Source: Myxococcota bacterium (GTDB lineage: Bacteria; Myxococcota_A; UBA796; CAJQPC01). From it: DNA of 36,519 bases. Positions 24,619 through 33,363 of the stretch are shown here, one piece after another. A program made the position numbers and the translations under genes. The notes under the pieces are model-generated. The model was not told where the DNA came from. It ran no database searches and worked only from the letters and a program-made list of their open reading frames with translations. The stretch lies in NCBI GenBank assembly GCA_023150775.1, contig JAKLKE010000018.1:5139-41657 (forward strand), read 5' to 3'. How positions within the stretch are numbered: position 1 is the stretch's first letter; each line of letters opens with the position of its first letter.

Positions 24619-25746
24619 TCACCCCTCCGGCTGCACCAGGAGCGCGATCCACAGGCTCGGCGTCGCTTGTCCCAACAACACCGCGGCGGGGTCGAAGCGC
24701 AGGGCGTGCAGCTCGCGGAGCTGGGCGCTCAGGGCGTTGAGCAGGGCGCGGCGGCCGGCGGCCAGGGAGAGGTTCACGGGGCCCTGGGACGACTTGGTCA
24801 GGCGGCGCAGGAGCTCGGAGGCCTCTTCGCGGGGAGGGGGCTCTTGGGGCGGGATGAGGCCGAAGGCCACGCAGAGATCGGCGATGGTCGGCGCGGGCTG
24901 GTTGAGCTCGGGCTCGGGGGCCTCGGAGTCGTCGTCGCTGTCGTCGTCGTCTTCTTCGCCCGCGGAGGCCTCTTGGGGATCGGCCTGGTCGCTGGGCACG
25001 ATGAGGGGCTCGGAGATCTCGACGATCTCGCCGTCATCGCTGAACATCACCCGGCGCTCTAAGGTCTCGTCCGCGGGCGGGCCGAAGACGTGCACCCGCA
25101 CCTCAAAGCCCTCCAGGGTGGCCCGGGTGGTCTCGATGAGGTCGCTCAGGTGCTCCCGCAGGTCGTCGTCGTCGAGCTGGGCCAGGGGCTCGTCGTCGCC
25201 GAAGACGGCCTGGTCTTCGGGATCTTCCTCATCGGAGAGGGCGTGGGGCTCTTCAGCCCGGCCCTCGGCGCGGTCCACGAGGGCCACCACCGTCTCGTCG
25301 CCGTAGATGAGGCCCAGGATCGCCGGGAGGTAACGGTCCATGGCGACCTTGTTGGCCATCAGGATGTTCGTGATGGCCATCTCGGCGGCCGGCGCGCCCG
25401 AGGGCTGGTGCAGCGGCACACCCTCGACGTCTACGGACGTCTTGAAGCGGATCTCACCATCGGAGAGATCCATCTCGAAGTTGCCCAGGGGCAAACCCCA
25501 GTTCGCGCGGGTGAGCAGCTCCAGCATCTCCGGGAACTTGGACTCGGGGGCGCGCACTGGGAGCACGGTGTAGATGAGGACGAGGAACTGGGTCTCACGC
25601 ACACGGGCGAAGAGGGGCACCGTGGCGCGGCGCAACGTGAGCGCGCCGCGGATGATGCCCTCGTCTTCGTCTGCCCGAAGGGGCTCCTCTTCGCGCTCCA
25701 GCACTCGCAGGAGGAGCTGAAAGAGGGTCGGTTCGGTCTCGCTCAT
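24619..25746 (-). CDS. YbjN-domain protein
   Basis: 375 residues from ATG 25746, with GGAG upstream; a longer frame upstream has no ribosome site. The N-terminal ~150 residues ('LFQLLLRVLEREEEPLR...FLVLIYTVLPVRAPESKFPEMLELLTRANWGLPLGNFEMDLSDGEIRFKTSVDVEG') are typical of the YbjN family, often seen as small regulators or type-III-chaperone-like folds. The rest contains an acidic low-complexity stretch (DDDDSDDDSE) and a helical end. It is not predicted to be secreted. The function of this family is poorly known. Its stop codon lies just outside the right repeat of the ATPase cassette, and a 43-base gap separates its start from the next gene on the same strand. Confidence 0.8.
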   Translation of the reverse strand: MSETEPTLFQLLLRVLEREEEPLRADEDEGIIRGALTLRRATVPLFARVRETQFLVLIYTVLPVRAPESKFPEMLELLTRANWGLPLGNFEMDLSDGEIRFKTSVDVEGVPLHQPSGAPAAEMAITNILMANKVAMDRYLPAILGLIYGDETVVALVDRAEGRAEEPHALSDEEDPEDQAVFGDDEPLAQLDDDDLREHLSDLIETTRATLEGFEVRVHVFGPPADETLERRVMFSDDGEIVEISEPLIVPSDQADPQEASAGEEDDDDSDDDSEAPEPELNQPAPTIADLCVAFGLIPPQEPPPREEASELLRRLTKSSQGPVNLSLAAGRRALLNALSAQLRELHALRFDPAAVLLGQATPSLWIALLVQPEG

Positions 25747-25789
25747 GGGGTCTCCGTCGGATGTCGGAGGCCCCTTATCTGCTCCTCGC

Positions 25790-26860
25790 TCAGAGGTCGC
25801 GCTCAAGGAGATACTTCACGGCCTTCAGCGCCCCGCCTGTGGTGTTCAGGTTCGAGGCGTTGCGCCAGGTGCCATACACCACGCGGCCGTCGCCGTCCTG
25901 GAACGACACGAGCAAGGGCGAGCTGCTCAAGGTCTGGGACTGGGCGCCGGAGCGCCACTGGATGTCGCCAGACGCCCACACCCGGGTGCCTTCACCCTTG
26001 GCGGTGATCGGCGGCCACACGTCGAGGTCGTAGTTGACCTTAAACGTCTCTTGGCCCATGGACTCCTTGAGCTCGGCGTCCGCGACGGTGGCCGTCACCG
26101 TGCCGGTCTCGCCCATCTGCGCGTCGTTGGGGACGTTGTCGTCGCCGACGAACTCGATCTTGCCCGGCCAGGCCTGCTCGATGACGTCATAGGCCCAGTC
26201 CGTCGCGTAGAGCACGCCGCCGGACTGCACGTAGGCCTTCACCGAGGCCAAGACCTGGGGCACGACGCCCGCGGTGTCGGTGCCGTCAGTGTCGTAGAAG
26301 AGGTCCTCCTCTAAGTGCCCGCCGTTGAAGAAGATCACGTCGTAGATCGCCAGGCCCTCGCTGTTGAGCAAGAACTGCTGGAGCTCCTCGCCGGTCTGGC
26401 CGTTGATGAGGTCGTAGGTGCCGTAGCCCAAGGCGTCGAGCACGGCCTCGAAGTCGTCATAAGAGCCGGAGACGACGGCCACGTTGAGCGCGCCGCCGCC
26501 GCAGTCGGGGTCGGGCATGACGACGCTCTGGGTGGTGACGCTGACCTCGATGATCTCCAGGAGCTCGTTGCCCTCCTCGACATACACCCGGTAATCGGTG
26601 TTGTCGTAGACGTTCTCCAGCTTGAACTTGCCTTCAGCGTCGGTCACCGTGGTGACGGTGTCGGCGAGCCAGCCGTCGGAGGTGATCATGTGGGTGTAGA
26701 CGCGGGCGCCCTCAAGCCAGGTGTTGCGGTCGTAGTCGCACACCCGGCCCTCGATGTTGAGGCCGTCGCCGCCGGGCACGTCGGCGAGCGCGCGGATGGT
26801 GTTGTCGGACTTGCAGCCGACCACAAAGAGGGCGGCGCTGAGCGTGAGAAGGGCGCGCAT
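25790..26860 (-). CDS. Lipoprotein with carboxypeptidase-regulatory and amidotransferase-like domains
   Basis: 356 residues from ATG 26860 (lipobox VVGC); a longer frame to 27073 is rejected because it runs antisense-like through the previous gene. The ATG shares a base with that gene's stop (TGATG). After the signal: a carboxypeptidase-regulatory-like beta-sandwich (~25-100, 'GRVCDYDRNTWLEGARVYT...TVTDAEGKFKLENV'), then a Rossmann-like domain ('VAVVSGSYDDFEAVLDALGYGTYDLI', 'IYDVIFFNGGHLEEDLFYD', 'VKAYVQSGGVLYATDW'), like ThuA or class-I-amidotransferase-like proteins without the nucleophile Cys. Likely a periplasmic or outer-membrane ligand binder; catalysis is unlikely. Confidence 0.82.
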   Translation of the reverse strand: MRALLTLSAALFVVGCKSDNTIRALADVPGGDGLNIEGRVCDYDRNTWLEGARVYTHMITSDGWLADTVTTVTDAEGKFKLENVYDNTDYRVYVEEGNELLEIIEVSVTTQSVVMPDPDCGGGALNVAVVSGSYDDFEAVLDALGYGTYDLINGQTGEELQQFLLNSEGLAIYDVIFFNGGHLEEDLFYDTDGTDTAGVVPQVLASVKAYVQSGGVLYATDWAYDVIEQAWPGKIEFVGDDNVPNDAQMGETGTVTATVADAELKESMGQETFKVNYDLDVWPPITAKGEGTRVWASGDIQWRSGAQSQTLSSSPLLVSFQDGDGRVVYGTWRNASNLNTTGGALKAVKYLLERDL

Positions 26861-28872
26861 CAGAAGGACCTCCCGGGGACGCGGACGTAGATGTCGTAGG
26901 TGTCGAGGAGCACGGTGCCGTCGCCGAGCACGTTGAGGGTGAGCTTGAAGAGCTGATCCTCGGTGGTGGCGGGCATGGTGCCGCGGAAGCTCAAGGAGAA
27001 GGTGACCTCTTGGCCCGAGGCGCTCGACGAGAGCGCGTAGCTCGACGGCGCGACGTCGGTGACGAAGCCCCACTCGTCGCCCTCGATCTGCAAGGAGACC
27101 GAGCTGAACTGCACCGAGCTGACGAGGTCGCCGATGGCGTCGACGATCGTTTTGCGAAGGGCCGAGGCGCTGCCCGTGGACCAGTTGAAGACGAGGCGGT
27201 CGTCCGCCATGCCGTCGCCGTCGGTGTCGGCGTAGGAGCCGGTCTTCGTGGCGAGGTCGTTCATCTGGGCTTGAGCACGGGTGGTGTTCACCGTGATGCC
27301 GATGAGGTAGGCGCCGGTGTCGAGGGCGGCGGCGACGACGTCGGAGGAGCCCGCGGCGTTGGAGCAGGCCGGCGGCACGCCGTAGCCGGTGTCGGGGTCG
27401 CGGAGCGGCGCGTCCGTGGCGTACACGAGGATCGGCAAAGCGTAGTCGCGGAAGCCGAAGCCGCCGATGCTGCCGCCGCCCGCGCTCGACGAGCTGTAGG
27501 CGGAGCCCCCCGCGCCGCTGAAGGCGTCCGAGGCGGAGGCGATGAACGGCCGCACGTCGGTGGAGCTGTCGTAGACGTTGTCGCAGTCTTGGTCAAAGCC
27601 CTGTCCGGTGAGGCCCTGGTAGAGCGCCTCCATGCCTGACTCCTCTTCGTCGGAGCCGCCGTGAATGGGCAAGGACTTGAGCCGAGAGCTTACAGTGGCC
27701 GTGTCCGAGGTGACCTGCTGGATGAGGATGAACGGCTTGTCCCCATACGACGAGGAGCCGAAGCCGCCATAGGCGTAGTCGTCGTAGGTGGCCGCGCCGT
27801 ACTGCGCGTCGGGCAAGGTGGCGCTGAGCTGGGAGACGATGGTGGAGAACTCGCTGCCCATCGTGTTCACGAGGCCGGACATCGAGCCCGTCGTGTCCAA
27901 CAAGAAGGCCACGTCGCCGAGCTGCACCGAGAGCTTGAAGGTGAAGTCGTTCTCGACCCGGGTGCGCTCCTCGACGGTGACGTAGACCCCGGTGATGATC
28001 GAGCCCGGGTCTTTGGGGTTCGTGCCCGCGGCGATCTCGGCGCCGTCGGAGAAGCCGTCGGAGTCGGTGTCGTTGGAGTAGGCGCTCGTGCCGTAGACGT
28101 CGCGCTCCTCTTGATCGGTGAGGCCGTCGCCGTCGCTGTCGGTGTCGGCGAGGTCGTACACGCCGTCGCCGTCGCTGTCGCGGGGGGGCTCGGAGCCGCC
28201 GGACTCTTCAGCGTCAGAGACCCCGTCGCCGTCGCTGTCGAGGTCGAGGTAGTCGTAGATCCCGTCGCCGTCGGTGTCCCGGGGCTCGTCTTCCCAGGCC
28301 GAGGTGCCCGCCTCGTAGATGTCGGCGACGCCGTCGCCGTCCGCGTCTTTGTCGCGGTAGTCGGGGCGTGTGTCGGCGTCGGAGTCGATGATGGCGCAGT
28401 CGGCGCCGATCTCCCAGACGTCGAGGATCCCGTCACCGTCATCGTCGAGATCGTGGAAGTCTTCGATGCCGTCGCCGTCGAAGTCCTCAAGGCCCTCGTC
28501 TTTGTCGAGGATGCAATTGCCGTCCGCGTCGTCGTCGCGGAAGTCCTCCACCCCGTCGCCGTCGGTGTCCCAGGGCAAGGTGAGCGCGTCGTCGTCGCCC
28601 GCCTCTCGGTCGTCGGGGATGCCGTCGCCGTCGGTGTCGGTGTCCAAGTGGTCCGCGAGGCCGTCGCCGTCGGTGTCGACGGTGATCTCGACCTCGGTGC
28701 CGTCCTCAGCCCGCTCCAGGTCAAAGCCTTCGTGCAGGTCGAGGATGTTGTCGCCGTCGCTGTCCGCCCAGGAGATGTTGTCAGGCTGGGTGTCGGCGGT
28801 GCCGGCGTCGTCGCCGCCTTTGGTGCAGGCGATCAGCAGCGACAACGCGGTGGCTGCAGAGAGGAGGCGCAT
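26860..28872 (-). CDS. Lipoprotein with thrombospondin-type-3 repeats and vWA domain
   Basis: 670 residues from ATG 28872. Lipobox LIAC. Residues ~35-290 are a chain of 'D.DGDGI.D..D.D.DGDG' thrombospondin-type-3-like calcium repeats. From ~320 begins a von Willebrand A domain with a MIDAS-type motif LLDTTGSMSG, then 'SDEEESGMEALYQGL' and 'LPILVYATDAPLRDP' strands, with a Gly/Ser-rich insertion. A C-terminal beta-rich domain ends in VPGRSF. This architecture fits a cell-surface metal-dependent adhesin. A possible -10 (TATACT, minus strand 28907-28902) is seen but no good -35. The next gene, 25790-26860, is translationally coupled. Confidence 0.88.
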   Translation of the reverse strand: MRLLSAATALSLLIACTKGGDDAGTADTQPDNISWADSDGDNILDLHEGFDLERAEDGTEVEITVDTDGDGLADHLDTDTDGDGIPDDREAGDDDALTLPWDTDGDGVEDFRDDDADGNCILDKDEGLEDFDGDGIEDFHDLDDDGDGILDVWEIGADCAIIDSDADTRPDYRDKDADGDGVADIYEAGTSAWEDEPRDTDGDGIYDYLDLDSDGDGVSDAEESGGSEPPRDSDGDGVYDLADTDSDGDGLTDQEERDVYGTSAYSNDTDSDGFSDGAEIAAGTNPKDPGSIITGVYVTVEERTRVENDFTFKLSVQLGDVAFLLDTTGSMSGLVNTMGSEFSTIVSQLSATLPDAQYGAATYDDYAYGGFGSSSYGDKPFILIQQVTSDTATVSSRLKSLPIHGGSDEEESGMEALYQGLTGQGFDQDCDNVYDSSTDVRPFIASASDAFSGAGGSAYSSSSAGGGSIGGFGFRDYALPILVYATDAPLRDPDTGYGVPPACSNAAGSSDVVAAALDTGAYLIGITVNTTRAQAQMNDLATKTGSYADTDGDGMADDRLVFNWSTGSASALRKTIVDAIGDLVSSVQFSSVSLQIEGDEWGFVTDVAPSSYALSSSASGQEVTFSLSFRGTMPATTEDQLFKLTLNVLGDGTVLLDTYDIYVRVPGRSF

Positions 28873-28977
28873 GGGGGCTGGCTCCGTGGGGGGGAAGGAC
28901 CAGTATACACGACCTGTGCTTGGGCGCAGATCGGATTCTGATCTTCTTGGAGCCAGATCGGCGGGCGGCTTGGCGCC

Positions 28978-30093
28978 TCAGCGGGTGCAGCTTGGGTTGG
29001 TCGCGCCGGGGGTGCCGAGGTCCGTCTCGTCGCCCCAGGCGGTGTCCGAGATACACCAGGAAGAACCGACGTCATTCAGGGTGGCGCTGAAGGCGGTTGA
29101 GGAGAGGTACAGGCTGGCGCCCTCCGGGTTGGGGAAGGTCGCGCCGCCGTCCCACGCGACCTCGTCAATGACCAGATCGCCGACCTTCACGGCGAAGGAG
29201 TCGCCGCCGGAGTTCCGCAGGCTGAGGCCCGCCCAGGCCGCGTCGACGTCGACGCCGCCGTTGTCGCCGGAGACCAGCTCGCCGCCGATCACGATCAGCG
29301 CGCCCGGGGCGACGGTGATCGGCGCGCCGGACTGCACGCGGTAGTCGTCATCCCCGGTGGAGCTGAGCGTGACGCCGTTGAGGGTCAGCTCGCGGGTGGT
29401 CGTGTTGAGCAGCTCAACCCACTCGCCCTCGGGATCCGCGACGCGGCTGGGGTTGATCATGATCTCGGTGATCACGAGATCCCCAGCGGCCCAGCTCGTC
29501 TCGTCGGTGAGGCCGTCGCAGTCTTCATCGACGCCCGTGGCGTCGAGCTCCGCCGCGTCGGGGTTGATGGCGCTGTCGTCGTCGTCGCAGTCTTGGGGAT
29601 CCGTCGCGCAGGCGGTGAAGCCGTCGCCGTCGGCGTCGAAGCCCTCGTCGATCTCGCCGTCGCCGTCGTTGTCGATGCCGTCGCAGGCCTCGGTGGACAC
29701 GCAGTCGGCGAGGCCGTCGCCGTCGCTGTCGACGAAGTCTTCGTCCGCGGCGCCGTCGCCGTCGTTGTCCACGCCGTCGCAGTCTTCGACGTCGAGGCAG
29801 TCGGGCGTGGTGTCGGAGTCGGCGTCGGCGAAGCCCTCGTCGGCGCGGCCGTCGCAGTTGTTGTCGAGGCCGTCGCAGTCTTCAGAGCGGCCGGGGTAGA
29901 CCGTGGCGTCGTTGTCGTCGCAGTCGCCGTCTTCAACCGTCGCGCCGTCGCCGTCGGCGTCAGCGTTCACCGGATCGCCTGGATCGGGGACTTCGGTGTT
30001 GGTGTCATCGGCGGGGGGCGTCGTGCCGTCTTTGTCTCCGCAGCCAGCGGCGAGGGGGAGGAGCAGGGCGAAGACGAGGCACGAGCGGGACAT
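28978..30093 (-). CDS. Lipoprotein with MopE repeats and lamin-tail domain
   Basis: 371 residues from ATG 30093, preceded by AAGGAG. The signal ends LAAGC. Residues ~45-195 contain four to five 'CDGxDNDGDGxxDE' and 'DCDD.D..V.PG' metal-binding repeats. The C-terminal part starts 'AGDLVITEIMINPSRVADPEGEWVELLNTT' and 'LNGVTLSS' near ~203: the typical opening of a lamin-tail (LTD) domain, a beta-sandwich common in secreted bacterial enzymes and surface proteins. A Cys near the end (SSWCISD, NPSCTR) probably makes a disulfide. Likely an outer-surface scaffolding or adhesin protein. Confidence 0.9.
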   Translation of the reverse strand: MSRSCLVFALLLPLAAGCGDKDGTTPPADDTNTEVPDPGDPVNADADGDGATVEDGDCDDNDATVYPGRSEDCDGLDNNCDGRADEGFADADSDTTPDCLDVEDCDGVDNDGDGAADEDFVDSDGDGLADCVSTEACDGIDNDGDGEIDEGFDADGDGFTACATDPQDCDDDDSAINPDAAELDATGVDEDCDGLTDETSWAAGDLVITEIMINPSRVADPEGEWVELLNTTTRELTLNGVTLSSTGDDDYRVQSGAPITVAPGALIVIGGELVSGDNGGVDVDAAWAGLSLRNSGGDSFAVKVGDLVIDEVAWDGGATFPNPEGASLYLSSTAFSATLNDVGSSWCISDTAWGDETDLGTPGATNPSCTR

Positions 30094-30168
30094 GGAGACT
30101 CCTTTGGCGTCGGGGGACCACCATAGCCGACCCGGAGCGGGGTGGGTGGGGGAGCCGACGCGCTTTTG

Positions 30169-30897
30169 TCAGCGGGACCAGAAGCCCTCAAGCCGCGTCG
30201 TGAGCGGCCCTGGGTGTGAGGCGTAGGGCCGATGGCCGCCGGGGACGTGGGTGACCTCAACCTCGGGGCGAAAACGAAGCACCTCCTCGACGCTCCACGG
30301 GGTCTCGGGGTCGGTCGCGCCAAGGATCCACAGCGTCGGCACCGCCGGGGGCGGGTCCACCTCCCACTCAGTCACCCCCCGAAGGCGCCCCACGAGCGTG
30401 TCTTTGCTGAGCCCAGGGCCCGCGGTGAGGGTGGTGATGAGGGGCTCGGGCAGGCCGTCCCGGGCCAAGACCGCGCGGAGGTGGCGGCGGTAGAGCCACT
30501 CCACGACCGGGGCGGGCGCGGCGGCGAGGAGCGTGGTCTTGCGCCGGGCGGCGGCGGGGATGAGCGCCGGGCTGGGCAGGGTGGCGATCACGGCGAGGCT
30601 GCTGAGCAGGCTCGGCGGCAGGCAGGCGGCGACGAGGCCGCCGAAGGAGCCGGTCACGGCGTCGAAGGGGCCGTCGTCGAGGAGCTCAGCGGCGCGGAGT
30701 CGTTTTATGAGGGCGGCGGCGGCGGCGCGGGGGCCGCCTGGGGGCAGGTCACAGGCGATCACCGGGCGGCGGGCGGCCAAGGTCTCGGCCAGAGGGGACA
30801 GCTCCCGGGCGTCGCCGAAGAGCCCCGGCAAGAGCAGCGCGCGGCGCCGTCCACGCTCTAGACCCACGGCGAAGAGGCCCTCACCCACACGGCGCAT
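30169..30897 (-). CDS. Alpha/beta hydrolase
   Basis: 242 residues from ATG 30897, with GAGGAG 7 bases upstream. Fold signature: 'ALLLPGLFGDARELSPLAETLA' (oxyanion region), nucleophile elbow TGSFGG around Ser85 (a variation of G-x-S-x-G), acid 'LWILGATDPETPW', and 'VPGGHRPYASHP' for the catalytic His. Short cap region of about 70 residues. No signal peptide, so it acts in the cytoplasm. Substrate unknown; BioH/esterase-like or lysophospholipase-like relatives are possible. It is divergent from the beta-propeller lipoprotein. Confidence 0.85.
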   Translation of the reverse strand: MRRVGEGLFAVGLERGRRRALLLPGLFGDARELSPLAETLAARRPVIACDLPPGGPRAAAAALIKRLRAAELLDDGPFDAVTGSFGGLVAACLPPSLLSSLAVIATLPSPALIPAAARRKTTLLAAAPAPVVEWLYRRHLRAVLARDGLPEPLITTLTAGPGLSKDTLVGRLRGVTEWEVDPPPAVPTLWILGATDPETPWSVEEVLRFRPEVEVTHVPGGHRPYASHPGPLTTRLEGFWSR

Positions 30898-31001
30898 CGT
30901 TCAGCTCCTCGGGTCAACCATACATCACCCGCCGCGCGGGGCCAGGGGATCGCCCGTTGGGCCTCGCTTCGCGCTATGCTGGGGCACGCCAGGAGGATTC
31001 T

Positions 31002-33353
31002 ATGCGTGCATCTCTCGCGCTCGTCGCCAGCGCCACATTGATCGTGGGCTGCAGAAAAGAGGAGGGCTTTGAGCCCGCCGTCACGGTGATGGACGCCCCC
31101 AGCGCGTCCGCGGTCATCGTCGATCCCTCCGTGGGCTCGGGCAGCGTGCTCATCCCGGTGCGGGTCACGAACACCTACGGCGTGGCCGTGGCCAACCTCA
31201 CCGGAGAGGTCACCCTGTCCTTCGCGGGTGAGGCCCTGAACGACAGCACGGCGACCTTGGCCTTTGATCCTTGGGGGTATGGGGAGGTCGAGCTCTCCAG
31301 CACCACGCCCCAGGAGGTGATCGTCACGGTCACCAACGCCTCGACGGGCGGCAGCGGCGGCACGGGCTCGGCGTACATCACCGGCGGCGCCGATCTCTCC
31401 ACGGGCTTCTTCCCCGGCTGGCTCGCCGAGTCGGCGGCGGACGAGGTGATCGCCCTCAACGGCGGCCTGCTCATGCGTGAGGGCGGCACCTTGACCTGGC
31501 AGGCCTTTGAGGCCGGCAGCCCCACGCGGCAGGTCGCGGCCTTCCCCGATCTCACCGGGCTCACCGTCGGCGACGTGGACGAGGACGGCACTGAAGACGT
31601 CGTCGTGTGGCGCGGCGCCGAGGTCCACCTCTTGCGGGGGCGCCCCGGCGGCGGCCTCGGCTACAAGGTGGGCTACGAGGCCCAGGCGACGGTGCGCGGC
31701 GTGGCGATCGGCCGCTTCGACGGCGTTTTGGCCGCCGACGTGGCGATCCTCTACTCCGATGACAGCGTCGGCGGCGTGCAGCTCCTCAGCGGCGACGGCG
31801 TCTGGGGCTTTGAGCCCACGGAGCCCCGGGAGCTGTTCTTCGACTTCTGGGGCGCGAGCGCCGGAGACTGGGACAACGACGGCTTAGACGAGCTGGCGAT
31901 GTTGGCCTCGGACGAGGACGGCATGGGCGTCGTCTACCGTTATGAGCTGGGCGAGGCGGGCTGGGCCACGGCGGGGATCACCTTGGCCGACGACCTCGAC
32001 CGGCCGATGCGCCCCGGCAGCCGGGTGTTGCCCGGCGTCGACATCACCGGGGACGGGCTCCAGGAGCTCCTCGTCGTCGGTGTGCCCCCGGACACCACCG
32101 GGCAGCAGCCCTTGGCGATGTACACCTTCGCCAGCGGCACGAAGGTCTATGAGCTCTCTTGGGGCAGCTTCGCCGTCACGCCTTCAGACGTGAGCGGCGA
32201 CGGCACCGCCGACCTCGTCGTCACCGAGCGTGATCCCGACGTGCTGCGCATCATCAGCGTCGACACCGACGATGGCCAGCTCATCAACCGCACCGCCGGG
32301 GACATCCCGCCCACCCAGAGCGTCGCCGTGGCCGACACCGACGGCGAAGACCTCCCCGAGATCCTCCTGCACGACGGCTCGGTGATCTTCGGCTTGCCCG
32401 GCGAGCGTGACGAGGAGGTCGAGGCCCGCTGGAAGACCCGCAGCGAGGGCAGCGTGCTCTTTGGTGGCCTCGCCGCCGCGGGCCCGGTGCTCACCGTGGA
32501 GATCGACGGCAGCGCGGGCACGGAGCTGCTCTTGGCGCGCACGATCAGCGGCGTCGTGGCGCTCCAGGTGCTCGACGTGGTGAGCGACGAGGAGGGCGGC
32601 TTCAAGTTCACCGGCAGCACGGCGGGGCGCATCGACGTCGATGGCGGCGCGAGCGGCGCGGCGACGGCGCTTGACCTCGCCTACTGCGACGGCGTGCTCT
32701 ACGCGCTCATCTCCGATGGTGGCACGACGCTCTACGCGGCGACCCCCGACGGCGTCGAGGGCCTTGATCTGGTCGCCCAGCTCGACGTGAGCGCCTCGGC
32801 CATCGCCTGCGGAGACGGCGCCACCTTCGGCGCGGTCGTGGTGCTCGGCGGCGGTGAGGTCGCCGCGTATGACGCCACCCTCGCGCTCATCGGCCAGAGC
32901 TCGGTCTCGACGAGCGCTGAAGACGTCGCCGTGGCCACGCTCAGCGGCGCCGGGGCGGAGATCGTCACCTGCGAGGCGCCGGGCTGCTCCCTGCTGGCCG
33001 CCGACCTCGACCTCGACGGCTTTGACGAGGTGATCGAGGGCGGGGACACGCCGACGATCACCGGCTGGGCGAGCTCGTGGAGCCTGCCGCTGGGCGGCGT
33101 GCCCACCCTGGGCGACTTTGACGGCGACGGCCTCGACGACGTGCTGTTCACCGACATCACCACCGGCCGCATCGCGATCCACCTGAGCCTCGTCGGCGCG
33201 GTGGCCCCTGCGCGGATTCAGCACACCCGGCGGTCCATCGCGGGCCCGGCGCTCCTCGCCGATGGGGACGGCGACGAGATCCGCGAGGTGTTTATGCTGG
33301 AGGTCTCCGGCGGCCTGTACATGAGCCGCCCGTCCACGACGGTGACGGAGTGA
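31002..33353 (+). CDS. Beta-propeller (FG-GAP/VCBS-like) lipoprotein
   Basis: 783 residues; ATG 31002 follows AGGAGG (30991-30996) by 5 bases. Lipobox IVGC. After a short Ig-like N-terminal region ('VIVDPSVGSGSVLIPVRVTN') come many FG-GAP-like blades with calcium loops: DVDEDGTEDVVVW, DWDNDGLDELAML, DVSGDGTADLVV, DTDGEDLPEILL, DLDLDGFDEVIEG, DFDGDGLDDVLFTD. These repeats form a propeller as in integrins and VCBS proteins. It probably sits on the outer membrane and binds a ligand or partner. The pentaheme cytochrome gene begins 10 bases after its stop, suggesting one transcript. Confidence 0.9.
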   Translation: MRASLALVASATLIVGCRKEEGFEPAVTVMDAPSASAVIVDPSVGSGSVLIPVRVTNTYGVAVANLTGEVTLSFAGEALNDSTATLAFDPWGYGEVELSSTTPQEVIVTVTNASTGGSGGTGSAYITGGADLSTGFFPGWLAESAADEVIALNGGLLMREGGTLTWQAFEAGSPTRQVAAFPDLTGLTVGDVDEDGTEDVVVWRGAEVHLLRGRPGGGLGYKVGYEAQATVRGVAIGRFDGVLAADVAILYSDDSVGGVQLLSGDGVWGFEPTEPRELFFDFWGASAGDWDNDGLDELAMLASDEDGMGVVYRYELGEAGWATAGITLADDLDRPMRPGSRVLPGVDITGDGLQELLVVGVPPDTTGQQPLAMYTFASGTKVYELSWGSFAVTPSDVSGDGTADLVVTERDPDVLRIISVDTDDGQLINRTAGDIPPTQSVAVADTDGEDLPEILLHDGSVIFGLPGERDEEVEARWKTRSEGSVLFGGLAAAGPVLTVEIDGSAGTELLLARTISGVVALQVLDVVSDEEGGFKFTGSTAGRIDVDGGASGAATALDLAYCDGVLYALISDGGTTLYAATPDGVEGLDLVAQLDVSASAIACGDGATFGAVVVLGGGEVAAYDATLALIGQSSVSTSAEDVAVATLSGAGAEIVTCEAPGCSLLAADLDLDGFDEVIEGGDTPTITGWASSWSLPLGGVPTLGDFDGDGLDDVLFTDITTGRIAIHLSLVGAVAPARIQHTRRSIAGPALLADGDGDEIREVFMLEVSGGLYMSRPSTTVTE

Positions 33354-33363
33354 GCTTCCGCGA

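Noticed and set aside
26861-27073. Extended start of the amidotransferase-like lipoprotein at 27073
   Set aside because: The extension is His/Arg-rich, lies antiparallel-in-frame within the previous gene and lacks a signal peptide; ATG 26860 gives a perfect lipoprotein signal.
28081-28800. CGTCGCCGTC-like DNA repeats suggestive of a CRISPR or microsatellite
   Set aside because: They encode the D-x-D-G-D-G protein repeats in frame; spacing is codon-based with no unique spacers.
27661-28941. Long plus-strand frame opposite the TSP3/vWA lipoprotein
   Set aside because: Its Val/Gly repeats mirror the Asp/Gly calcium repeats of the real gene on the other strand.
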